64,000 nucleotides of DNA from Bolinopsis microptera (Eukaryota; Ctenophora; Tentaculata; Lobata; Bolinopsidae), in the NCBI RefSeq assembly GCF_026151205.1, contig NC_087083.1, positions 3,486,536-3,550,535 of the forward strand, read 5' to 3'. Position 1 is the first letter of the stretch, and every line of letters begins with the position of its first letter. Shown here in pieces: positions 43,209 through 54,352 of the stretch. Below the pieces are notes generated by a model. That model made no database searches, had not been told where the DNA came from, and saw only the letters and a program-made list of their open reading frames with translations. Both the position numbers and the translations under genes were made by a program.

Positions 43209-44036
43209 TAAGAGTATAAGCTGTTTGATCAATTGTTCGATCAGTTGTTCGATCAGTTGTTCGATCAATTGTTCGATCAGTGGTTCGATCAGTTGTTCGA
43301 TCAGTTGTTCAACCAATTCTTCGATCAGTTATTCGATCAGTGGTTCGATCAGTGGTTCGATCAGTGGTTCGATCAGTTGTTCGACCAGTTGTTCGATCAG
43401 TGGTTCGACCAGTTGTTCGATCAGCGGTTCGACCAGTTGTTCGACCAGTTGTTCGATCAGTGGTTCGATCAGTGGTTCGATCAGTTGTTCGACCAGTTGT
43501 TCGACCAGTTGTTCGACCAGTTGTTCAACCAATTCTTTGACCAATTCTTCGACCAATTCTTCGATCAGTTATTCGATCAGTGGTTACATCAGTGGTTCGA
43601 TCAGTGGTTCGATCAGTGGTTCGATCAGTGGTTCGACCAGTTGTTCGATCAATTGTTCGATCAGTGGTTCGATCAGTGGTTCGATCAGTTATTCGATCAG
43701 TGGTTCGACCAGTGGTTCGATCAGTGGTTCGATCAGTGGTTCGATCAGTGGTTCGATCAGTGGTTCGACCAGTTGTTCGATCAGTTGTTCGATCAGTGGT
43801 TCGATCAGTGGTTCGATCAGTTGTTCAACCAATTGTTCGATCAGTTGTTTGATCAGTTGTTCGACCAGTTGTTCGACCAGTTGTTCGATCAGTTGTTCGA
43901 CCAGTTGTTCGACCAGTTGTTCGATCAGTGGATCGACCAGTGGTTCGATCAGTTGTTCGATCAGTGGATCGATTAGTGGATCGATTAGTGGATCGATTAG
44001 TGGATCGATTAGTGGATCGATTAGTGGTTCAACCAG
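43209..44036. repeat. 12-bp TTCGATCAGTGG minisatellite
   Basis: About 69 copies of TTCGATCAGTGG / TTCGATCAGTTG, with a terminal subfamily ATCGATTAGTGG (43965-44030). The 12-base period leaves open frames on both strands (for example 43204-44040), which are not genes. Confidence 0.93.
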
Positions 44037-44587
44037 TTGATTTACCACTTGCAAAAGAAAAGAACAAAAGGTTTGGGGGAAACAGAGATAAAAAGGGGTC
44101 GCTAACGATCCATGTCCAGTAGTTTGAGCATTAAAAAGCAGGACGAACTAGACTGCAGCAACCGACAAAACAGAATTAATTAATTAATAAACTCCTAAAA
44201 TAATGATGACACGAAAAAAGGGAGTTTTAAAAGAAGTGATCCCAAGAATTAGAGTAGTTATAAGCTGACTAAAATGACAGAGGAGAGAGAGGAGTGACAT
44301 GCAGCCCAACTGAGAGTTACTGGCTCTCCCCTGTGTTTTGCTGACGTGTACTATACACTAGCTCTCATTACACTATAACTATCTTGATCTAGCAGGTATT
44401 TACTTCCTAATTTATCGAGTACAGACAGCTACAGCTCTGTGATTACAGTATTGTTGTTGGCGAATATCCGGTCCTACAGACTATTATTCTTGCTTCGAAA
44501 ATAAAAATTAGATTTGAGACAGCAAATAATTCAAACCACTCCACCGAGGCACTTCATCTCGTATCCTCCGCCATGTTTGTTTATTTT

Positions 44588-44905
44588 TATGGTATAGACA
44601 TATCTTACTATATAAAGCGAGACGATCTTACTATAAATATCCATACCAATTTTTTGACACCACGTCATCAACTTTAAGTTTAACAATAACGCGACTTTCC
44701 GCAAAAACAGTAAAAGATATACAACTGAAACTTTTTTGACTGGTTCAAATGCTTTAATAGCCTCCAAATCCGCATGAAAAAATTAAAAAATTGGCCAAGG
44801 AATAAGAATTTAAGTGCCCAAAATTTGGACCCCCATAAAACGCGAATTTAAACAGGTAATAATTATTTTAGTCTCTTGAGTCTTGACACCACTTTAGGGT
44901 TAGAC
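44588..44905 (+). mobile_element. Interspersed repeat B, copy 3
   Basis: The most complete copy: ATCTTACTATATAAAGCGAG through GCGACTTTCCGCAAAAAC to TTAGGGTTAGACGGGTTCCT. No coding capacity. Confidence 0.8.
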
Positions 44906-45317
44906 GGGTTCCTGGAAGGTAAGCACTAAAAATAAGCTGAAAGGCAGGTGCAAAGAAACCTCAAAAGCATTTATAATCTGACATCAATAAGTGATCTGTG
45001 ATTATCATCATGAAAAACGGCAAAATTGATCTTGGAAACGCAATTATTAACGGAGATACAGTCGTTTCCATGCATGATACTGATCATACAAAAAGCATAC
45101 ATAACGGCAAAGTTTCACTGTTATATACATTTTTAAAGAAACAGAGCATGCAATGCATGAGAAATGATTGCAAAGATACTAGGGAGGGTTTTTAATAATT
45201 GCTAGAGCCGGGAGATATAACGATGTTAACTACTAGAATTTAAATGTTAAACTTAGTTTTCATTATCAGATTTAAATTATATTTAGATTATGCTCCTGAG
45301 CAAACAAGGCTGATGTC
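44906..45317. other. Intergenic DNA
   Basis: No recognised feature. A short 65-codon frame at 44998-45195 has no domain. Confidence 0.4.
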
Positions 45318-45713
<396 letters not shown>

Positions 45714-45900
45714 GTTATACAGTATAATAATATCTGCATTATCGCGATGTAGATTGTATACTGTAGATTGTATGTAGCTCCCATATGGTCACGTGTACAA
45801 AGATAAAAAGTCTCCAGAATCCATGTGATTGTGTGCCTGGTTTACTTTAATGTTAGTGCTAGTTTCGTTCTCTTATATTGTTTCAGCTGATCAAACCACA

Positions 45901-45958
45901 ATGAAGTGGTTGATCCTTTTCTTGTTAATAGCTGGTGTCTGCTCTGCGGAGATTACAG
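45901..45958 (+). CDS. Gly/Pro/His-rich secreted protein, signal-peptide exon
   Basis: ATG at 45901 encodes MKWLILFLLIAGVCSAEIT, a classical signal peptide with an expected cut after CSA. Donor ACAG/GTAGAA, phase 1, joins the exon at 46114. A pyrimidine-rich stretch ending TTGTTTCAG at 45882-45890 suggests a 5' UTR intron. Confidence 0.75.
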
Positions 45959-46113
45959 GTAGAAAACGGTTTACATTTATAAATAATTTAACTGCGAGCA
46001 GATTAAACTTAGACCATCAAAGCAGTCAGATATTGGAATACTTATATTTATTTTGCCACGATCGGACTAACTTGATAACAACATTTATAAGTTTAAAAAA
46101 TGTATCGTTTTAG

Positions 46114-47801
46114 ATGAAGAAGAAATTGTGAGCCAGCCTCCAGAAGGCCCAGGAGGCCCAGGAGGCCCAGGAGGCCCAGAAGGCCCAGAAGGCCCTGGTG
46201 GACCTGGTGGACCTGGTGGACCTGGTGGACCTGGTGGACCTGGTGGACCTGGTGGACCTCCACATGGTGGACCTGGGGGACCTGGTGGACCTCCACATGG
46301 TGGACCTGGTGGACCTCCACATGGTGGACCTGGTGGACCTCCACATGGTGGACCTGGTGGACCTCCACATGGTGGACCTGGTGGACCTGGTGGACCTCCA
46401 CATGGTGGACCTGGTGGACCTCCACATGTTGGACCTGGTGGACCTCCACATGGTGGACCTGGTGGACCTCCACATGGTGGACCTGGTGGACCTCCGCATG
46501 GCGGACCTGGTGGACCTGGTGGACCTGGGGGACCTGGTGGACCTCCTCATGGTGGACCTGGTGGACCTCCACATGGTGGACCTGGTGGACCTCCGCATGG
46601 TGGACCTCCACATGGTGGACCTGGGGGACCTGGTGGACCTCCACATGGCGGACCTGGTGGACCTCCACATGGTGGACCTGGTGGACCTCCACATGGTGGA
46701 CCTGGTGGACCTCCACATGGTGGACCTGGTGGACCTCCACATGGTGGACCTGGTGGACCTGGTGGACCTGGTGGACCTGGGGGACCTGGTGGACCTCCTC
46801 ATGGTGGACCTGGTGGACCTGGTGGACCTCCGCATGGTGGACCTGGTGGACCTCCGCATGGTGGACCTGGTGGACCTCCGCATGGTGGACCTGGTGGACC
46901 TCCACATGGTGGACCTGGTGGACCTGGTGGACCTCCACATGGTGGACCTGGTGGACCTCCACATGGTGGACCTGGTGGACCTGGTGGACCTGGTGGACCT
47001 CCGCACGGTGGACCTGGTGGACCTGGTGGACCTGGTGGACCTCCGCATGGTGGACCTGGTGGACCTCCGCATGGTGGACCTGGTGGACCTCCACATGGTG
47101 GACCTGGTGGACCTCCACATGGTGGACCTGGTGGACCTGGTGGACCTGGTGGACCTGGTGGACCTGGGGGACCTGGTGGACCTGGTGGACCTGGTGGACC
47201 TCCACATGGTGGACCTGGTGGACCTGGTGGACCTCCACATGGTGGACCTGGTGGACCTCCGCATGGTGGACCTGGTGGACCTGGTGGACCTGGTGGACCT
47301 CCACATGGTGGACCTGGTGGACCTCCACATGGTGGACCTGGTGGACCTGGTGGACCTCCACATGGTGGACCTGGGGGACCTGGTGGACCTCCGCATGGTG
47401 GACCACCTGGTCGTGGACTACCTGGTCGTGGACCACCTGGTCGTGGACCACCTGGTCGTGGACCGCCCAGGCGTGGACCACCTGGTCGCGGACCACCCAG
47501 GCGTGGACCACCTGGTCGTGGACCACCCAGGCGTGGACCACCCAGGCGTGCACCACCCAGGCGTGCACCACCCAGGCGTGGACCACCCAGGCGTGCACCA
47601 CCCAGGCGTGCACCACCCCCTCACAGGTCTCCTCACAGGCCACGTCCAAGATCACCTAAGAGAAGGAGACAGAGAAGGAGAAGGATTGTTCACAGAACAA
47701 GATGTCGTAGATCTCGCCGACAAATGCTCCAGGCACGCAGATTGTTCTTCCAGCGTCTTAGACAGCGGAGGAGGGAAGCGAGGAAGAGGAGAGGGTACTA
47801 G
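46114..47801 (+). CDS. Gly/Pro/His-rich secreted protein with Arg-rich tail
   Basis: Enters in phase 1 to give [18 protein letters not shown], then ~420 residues of GPGG and GPPHGG units, then ~45 residues of [16 protein letters not shown] and a non-repetitive basic tail ([20 protein letters not shown] ... ARKRRGY). TAG stop at 47799-47801, 581 residues in all. The repeats are not Gly-X-Y collagen. They resemble structural matrix, cement or silk-type proteins, and the basic tail could bind acidic polymers. The function is inferred from composition only. The antisense frames that stay open (46093-47655) are artefacts of the 9-bp repeat. Confidence 0.7.
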
Positions 47802-48273
47802 AGGAGGGGTTATCAGATCAAGACACTGTAAATAGTATATAGCATTTAGAGGGTAATTTGTCCTACTATAAGATGATTTGATTTGTGCTTTCATGGTGAA
47901 TTATTCTGCTGATGAGTAATACTGTTATGCTGCTAAATTTGGATCTTTAAATCAGCTCAATTATTCAAGTTTGATATGATTTAGTTCTTGTCTTCTTTAT
48001 TAAAATACCGTCCTTAATTGTGTCCAACAACAAATCACCCTCCATTAGTAACCACTAGTAACCACTAGTAACCAACAAACCCTCCATTCAGAAGGTTGTA
48101 TTTTCAATTTAATTAACTACAATATAGGAAGCAAGGTAAGCGTGGGCTGTAAACACTCAAATGAACCTGTCACGGTAATATTCACAAAGTATTGCTGTGC
48201 CGAAGAAGTTTTCTTATTTATAGTTTTCCTTGCTTGTAGTATAGCAGGGCTCGTTTTCAACTAATTTTCTACA
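47802..48273. other. Intergenic DNA
   Basis: 3' flank of the Gly/Pro-rich gene, and the 5' flank of the membrane-protein gene. A few GTAACCACTA decamers at 48047-48073. No clear promoter motif. Confidence 0.4.
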
Positions 48274-48356
48274 ATGATGCCTAAAACAGGAAAGCTGGAA
48301 TGGGGACGGTATTCAGAGTACCTGTCGTTCAAATTATTATTTGACTTTGATGAATT
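48274..48356 (+). CDS. Multi-pass membrane protein, exon 1
   Basis: ATG ATG at 48274 starts MMPKTGKLEWGRYSEYLSFK, LLFDFDE. The donor ATT/GTAAGT leaves phase 2 and joins exon 2. The gene has six exons and 277 codons with all phases consistent. About six hydrophobic segments are predicted overall (LLTAAVAAFLTPLVGLL, ALFIILTRVLTLI, MLASAVGCFVACAFQTW, MVRVAVLTFAY, GPVLAFLALLAFDLVLSSV, TVGVLTVLLFMNSQFII). The family was not recognised. Confidence 0.72.
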
Positions 48357-48694
48357 GTAAGTTAGATATTATCTAGTTTGTGTTGTGATTTGTGAAAACA
48401 ATAATGAAATGAACAAACCATAGTTCACTAAGGGCATCCTATAAACGATATGAGAGTTAACAAATTTAATTAACTCAAGGAATTTCTTACCTGCGTCCGC
48501 GTGGACAATTAAACATTAAACCACAAACCATGTCAAAAATTAAAACTAAAAATGTAACCAATAGTAATCAATAGTTACCGCTAGTAACCACTAGTAATTA
48601 TTAGTAACCACTAGTAACCAATAGTAACCAATAGTAACCACTTATAGTTACCACTAGTAACCACTAGTAACCACTAGTAACCATGTGTGTCCAG

Positions 48695-48888
48695 GAGTCG
48701 GAGAGAGGAGAAGCACGTGATGAAGGTGTTAGAGAGGAACTCTACTGAACTTCTTACAGCAGCAGTAGCCGCCTTCCTCACCCCTTTAGTGGGGTTGTTA
48801 CAGTACAAGAGTGTAGCTCTCTTCATCATCCTAACAAGAGTACTGACACTCATCAATACTCCTACATATCACAAACAAACACACACTG
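48695..48888 (+). CDS. Multi-pass membrane protein, exon 2
   Basis: Encodes SRREEKHVMKVLERNSTELL, TAAVAAFLTPLVGLLQYKSV then LTLINTPTYHKQTHT. Acceptor GTGTCCAG, donor ACTG/GTAAGAG, phase 1. The last ~50 bases are amplified in the following array. Confidence 0.75.
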
Positions 48889-51800
48889 GTAAGAGTACTG
48901 ACACTCATCAATACTCCTACATATCACAAACAAACACACACTGGTAAGAGTACTGACACTCATCAATACTCCTACATATCACAAACAAACACACACTGGT
49001 AAGAGTACTGACACTCATCAATACTCCTACATATCACAAACAAACACACACTGGTAAGAGTACTGACACTAATCAATACTCCTACATATCACAAACAAAC
49101 ACACACTGGTAAGAGTACTGACACTCATCAATACTCCTACATATCACAAACAAACACACACTGGTAAGAGTACTGACACTCATCAATACCCCTACATATC
49201 ACAAACAAACACACACTGGTAAGAGTACTGACACTAATCAATACCCCTACATATCACAAACAAACACACACTGGTAAGAGTACTGACACTCATCAATACT
49301 CCTACATATCACAAACAAACACACACTGGTAAGAGTACTGACACTCATCAATACTCCTACATATCACAAACAAACACACACTGGTAAGAGTACTGACCCT
49401 CATCAATACTCCTACATATCACAAACAAACACACACTGGTAAGAGTACTGACACTCATCAATACTCCTACATATCACAAACAAACACACACTGGTAAGAG
49501 TACTGACCCTCATCAATACTCCTACATATCACAAACAAACACACACTGGTAAGAGTACTGACCCTCATCAATACTCCTACATATCACAAACAAACACACA
49601 CTGGTAAGAGTACTGACCCTCATCAATACTCCTACATATCACAAACAAACACACACTGGTAAGAGTACTGACACTCATCAATACTCCTACATATCACAAA
49701 CAAACACACACTGGTAAGAGTACTGACACTCATCAATACCCCTACATATCACAAACAAACACACACTGGTAAGAGTACTGACACTCACTGGTAAGTAACA
49801 AACACACACTGGTAAGAGTACTGACACTCATCAATACTCCTACATATCACAAACAAACACACACTGGTAAGAGTACTGACACTCATCAATACTCCTACAT
49901 ATCACAAACAAACACACACTGGTAAGAGTACTGACACTCATCAATACTCCTACATATCACAAACAAACACACACTGGTAAGAGTACTGACACTCATCAAT
50001 ACCCCTACATATCACAAACAAACACACACTGGTAAGAGTACTGACACTCATCAATACCCCTACATATCACAAACAAACACACACTGGTAAGAGTACTGAC
50101 ACTCACTGGTAAGTAACAAACACACACTGGTAAGAGTACTGACACTCATCAATACTCCTACATATCACAAACAAACACACACTGGTAAGAGTACTGACAC
50201 TCATCAATACCCCTACATATCACAAACAAACACACACTGGTAAGAGTACTGACACTCATCAATACCCCTACATATCACAAACAAACACACACTGGTAAGA
50301 GTACTGACACTCATCAATACCCCTACATATCACAAACAAACACACACTGGTAAGAGTACTGACACACATCAATACCCCTACATATCACAAACAAACACAC
50401 ACTGGTAAGAGTACTGACAGTTGACACTCATCAATACCCCTACATATCACAAACAAACACACACTGGTAAGAGTACTGACACTCATCAATACCCCTACAT
50501 ATCACAAACAAACACACACTGGTAAGAGTACTGACACTCATCAATACCCCTACATATCACAAACAAACACACACTGGTAAGAGTACTGACACTCATCAAT
50601 ACTCCTACATATCACAAACAAACACACACTGGTAAGAGTACTGACACTCATCAATACTCCTACATATCACAAACAAACACACACTGGTAGGAGTACTGAC
50701 ACTCATCAATACTCCTACATATCACAAACAAACACACACTGGTAGGAGTACTGACACTCATCAATACTCCTACATATCACAAACAAACACACACTGGTAA
50801 GAGTACTGACACTCATCAATACTCCTACATATCACAAACAAACACACACTGGTAAGAGTACTGACCCTCATCAATACTCCTACATATCACAAACAAACAC
50901 ACACTGGTAAGAGTACTGACACTCATCAATACTCCTACATATCACACACAAACACACACTGGTAAGAGTACTGACACTCATCAATACCCCTACATATCAC
51001 AAACAAACACACACTGGTAAGAGTACTGACACTCATCAATACTCCTACATATCACAAACAAACACACACTGGTAAGAGTACTGACACTAATCAATACTCC
51101 TACATATCACAAACAAACACACACTGGTAAGAGTACTGACACTCATCAATACCCCTACATATCACAAACAAACACACACTGGTAAGAGTACTGACACTCA
51201 TCAATACTCCTACATATCACAAACAAACACACACTGGTAAGAGTACTGACACTCATCAATACTCCTACATATCACAAACAAACACACACTGGTAGGAGTA
51301 CTGACACTCATCAATACTCCTACATATCACAAACAAACACACACTGGTAGGAGTACTGACACTCATCAATACTCCTACATATCACAAACAAACACACACT
51401 GGTAAGAGTACTGACACTCATCAATACTCCTACATATCACAAACAAACACACACTGGTAAGAGTACTGACCCTAATCAATACTCCTACATATCACAAACA
51501 AACACACACTGGTAAGAGTACTGACACTCATCAATACTCCTACATATCACACACAAACACACACTGGTAAGAGTACTGACACTCATCAATACCCCTACAT
51601 ATCACAAACAAACACACACTGGTAAGAGTACTGACACTAATCAATACTCCTACATATCACAAACAAACACACACTGGTAAGAGTACTGACACTCATCAAT
51701 ACCCCTACATATCACAAACAAACACACACTGGTAAGAGTACTGACACTCATCAATACTCCTACATATCACAAACAAACACACACTGGTAAGAGTACTGAC

Positions 51801-52268
51801 CCTCATCAATACTCCTACATATCACAAACAAACACACACTGGTAAGAGTACTGACACTCATCAATACTCCTACATATCACACACAAACACACACTGGTAA
51901 GAGTACTGACACTCATCAATACCCCTACATATCACAAACAAACACACACTGGTAAGAGTACTGACACTAATCAATACTCCTACATATCACAAACAAACAC
52001 ACACTGGTAAGAGTACTGACACTCATCAATACTCCTACATATCACAAACAAACACACACTGGTAAGAGTACTGACACTCATCAATACCCCTACATATCAC
52101 AAACAAACACACACTGGTAAGGGTACTGACACTCATCAATACTCCTACATATCACAAACAAACACACACTGGTAAGAGTACTGACACTCATCAATACTCC
52201 TACATATCACAAACAAACACACACTGGTAAGAGTACTGACACTCATCAATACTCCTCACACACTGGTA
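48837..52268 (+). repeat. ~60-copy 55-bp array of exon 2 end plus 5' splice site
   Basis: Each 55-bp unit repeats the end of exon 2 (AGTACTGACACTCATCAATA ... CACACACTG) and its donor GTAAGAG, directly fused to the next exon copy. Variants are few (ACT/CCT, TCC/CCC, GTAAGAG/GTAGGAG), with three short deleted units near 49780, 50100 and 52245. Reading past the first donor ends at TAA in the next unit. Confidence 0.93.
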
Positions 52269-52380
52269 AAAATTTGGTGCAAAAAACAACAACTTTTAAG
52301 AAACATGAAACTTTATTTTCGCGCTTTATCTAATATCTTTGTCAATCAATTAATTGAATGATGTGATAATCAAACACTGT

Positions 52381-52445
52381 ACTTGCAGTGAATATGAAAA
52401 TGTTAGCAAGTAGTAACCACTAGTAACCATAGTAACCGCAGTGAA
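52381..52445 (+). repeat. Duplicated 3' splice site and exon 3 start
   Basis: GCAG/TGAATATGAAAATGTTAGCA at 52385 is followed by GCAG/TGAATATGAAGATGTTAGCA at 52438. The first copy runs into TAG, so the second is the true acceptor. Confidence 0.8.
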
Positions 52446-52520
52446 TATGAAGATGTTAGCAAGTGCTGTTGGGTGCTTTGTAGCATGTGCTTTTCAAACC
52501 TGGACTAATGTTTCTGCGTG
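52442..52520 (+). CDS. Multi-pass membrane protein, exon 3
   Basis: Encodes NMKMLASAVGCFVACAFQTW, TNVSA, a hydrophobic helix. Phase 1 in, phase 2 out, donor GTG/GTGAGA. Confidence 0.75.
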
Positions 52521-52529
52521 GTGAGAATA

Positions 52530-52860
52530 ATTACTTTCACTAGTTACCAATAGTAACCACTGGTTACCACTAGTAACCAATAGAAACCAATATTCTAAAA
52601 CTTTGTAGTAACACTATTATAGTAACACTATTCACTAATAATAACCATTAGTCACCATTAGTAACCAATAGTAACCACTGGTTACCACTAGTAACCAATA
52701 TTCTAAAACTTTGCACTTTTATAGCTACACTATTCACTAATGGTAACCATTAGTCACCAATAGTAACCAATAGTAACCAATAGTGACCACTAGTAACCAA
52801 TAGTCACCACTAGTAACCACTAGTAACCAATATTAACCAATAGTTACCACTACTATGTTT
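52530..52860. repeat. Decamer TAACCACTAG-type repeats, irregular
   Basis: Interrupted copies of TAACCACTAG, TAACCAATAG and TAACCATTAG in the intron after exon 3. Confidence 0.85.
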
Positions 52861-52872
52861 TTCTACGCGCAG

Positions 52873-52956
52873 GACTGTTGGATGTTGGATGGTACGAGTA
52901 GCTGTATTAACATTCGCTTATAGTCGAGCTACTGTAACATTCTCTGAATACCTCCA
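52873..52956 (+). CDS. Multi-pass membrane protein, exon 4
   Basis: Encodes TVGCWMVRVAVLTFAYSRAT, VTFSEYL, phase 2 in and out. Acceptor TACGCGCAG, donor CCA/GTGAGT. Confidence 0.75.
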
Positions 52957-52998
52957 GTGAGTAACCTCTTATTACTTTTATTAGGGTACACCCTTTTT

Positions 52999-53349
52999 AG
53001 TAACCACTAGTAACCACTAGTAACCACTAGTAACCACTAGTAACCACTAGTAACCACTAGTAACCACTAGTAACCACTAGTAACCACTAGTAACCACTAG
53101 TAACCACTAGTAACCACTAGTAACCACTAGTAACCACTAGTAACCACTAGTAACCACTAGTAACCACTAGTAACCACTAGTAACCACTAGTAACCACTAG
53201 TAACCACTAGTAACCACTAGTAACCACTAGTAACCACTAGTAACCACTAGTAACCACTAGTAACCACTAGTAACCACTAGTAACCACTAGTAACCACTAG
53301 TAACCACTAGTAACCACTAGTAACCACTAGTAACCACTAGTAACCACTA
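52999..53349. repeat. Perfect 10-bp TAACCACTAG array (35 copies)
   Basis: Thirty-five identical copies of TAACCACTAG with no visible variant, ending 13 bases before the exon 5 acceptor. The uniformity indicates very recent expansion. Confidence 0.95.
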
Positions 53350-53362
53350 GTCATATCCACAG

Positions 53363-53540
53363 AAGAGTGAAAGGTCGACTGAGTTCGAAAAAAATAACTG
53401 ATATAAAGGAAGAAAGAAAAGGAACGGAGTTGTCGTTCAACAGACTTAACCTTTACGCAACCGGTCCAGTACTCGCCTTTCTAGCCCTTCTAGCATTCGA
53501 TCTAGTTTTATCCTCCGTTACAACTTACAGTGTTGATATG
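53363..53540 (+). CDS. Multi-pass membrane protein, exon 5
   Basis: Encodes RVKGRLSSKKITDIKEERKG (cytosolic basic loop), then NLYATGPVLAFLALLAFDLV, LSSVTTYSVDM. Acceptor ATCCACAG, donor ATG/GTAAGT, phase 0 out. Confidence 0.78.
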
Positions 53541-53835
53541 GTAAGTTACCAATAGTAACTGCTAGTAACCAATAGTAACCAATAGTAACCAATAGTAACC
53601 AATAGTAACCAATAGTAACCAATAGTAAGCACTAGTAACTATTGGTTACTAGTTTTATCCTTCGTTACAACTTACAGTGTTGATATGGTAAGTTACCAAT
53701 AGTAACTGCTAGTAACCAATAGTAACCAATAGTAACCAATAGTAACCAATAGTAACCAATAGTAAGCACTAGTAACTATTGGTTACTAGTTTTATCCTTC
53801 GTTACAACTTACAGTGTTGATATGGTAAGTTAGTT
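53496..53835 (+). repeat. Three-copy repeat of exon 5 end plus 5' splice site
   Basis: TAGTTTTATCCTTCGTTACA through GTTGATATG/GTAAGTTA occurs at 53500-53547 (authentic, TCCTCC variant), 53650-53696 and 53786-53832, separated by TAACCAATAG decamers. Confidence 0.88.
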
Positions 53836-54136
53836 TACTTAGACACTTTTTAGTTATAATATTAAGTGATTCCATACTGTTTGAATTAAATAGTGTAAAA
53901 ATAAGGCTTCAGTAAGAGAATCTTTAAAATGTTCAAACGTACACGCACCAAAACGAAACCTCACGTTCTTTATCTAAAATCGTTATATTTGTTTATTTAT
54001 GTATATCATTTAAATGATTGCAATTAAGTATTTTAAGGCGTTTATAGTGACCCTAGTAGTAATCAATACAATTATTACAATAATTTATTCAAGTTAAAGT
54101 AATAATTTTAATGTTTACTTTTTAACTGATTCTCAG

Positions 54137-54352
54137 GCGTTCCAGCTAAAAACCGTAGGAGTGCTCACAGTTCTTCTATTTATGAACAGTCAGTTTATAA
54201 TCGCAAAGAGTAACTACTATGACAGGGATCACATCACACAGGTGATGGAAATGTACGGGGAGACCTTGCTGTCTCTCTATTATCTTCCCAAATCTGCTTT
54301 CTTCTATAGTTTCAGTGGAGACACTTTGCAAACTAAAGTATCTGCTGACTAA
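54137..54352 (+). CDS. Multi-pass membrane protein, exon 6 (last)
   Basis: Encodes AFQLKTVGVLTVLLFMNSQF, then a ~50-residue hydrophilic tail ending SADstop. TAA at 54350-54352. AATAAA at about 54495 is a fitting poly-A signal. Confidence 0.78.
   Translation, partial: AFQLKTVGVLTVLLFMNSQFIIAKSNYYDRDHITQVMEMYGETLLSLYYLPKSAFFYSFSGDTLQTKVSAD

Noticed and set aside
43204-44054. Several open frames on both strands (up to 278 codons)
   Set aside because: Produced by a 12-bp minisatellite that is open in nearly all frames.
46093-47655. Minus-strand 520-codon HQVH-type frame and +1-frame 545-codon frame
   Set aside because: Shadows of the Gly/Pro-rich gene. Only the chosen frame has a signal peptide, matching splice phase and a distinct C terminus.
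47905-47925. Further hammerhead core (CTGATGAG)
   Set aside because: No stem II or GAAAC follows. It is a chance match.
48837-52268. CRISPR-like array with ~30-bp repeats
   Set aside because: The whole 55-bp unit is repeated without variable spacers. It is a minisatellite containing a splice donor.
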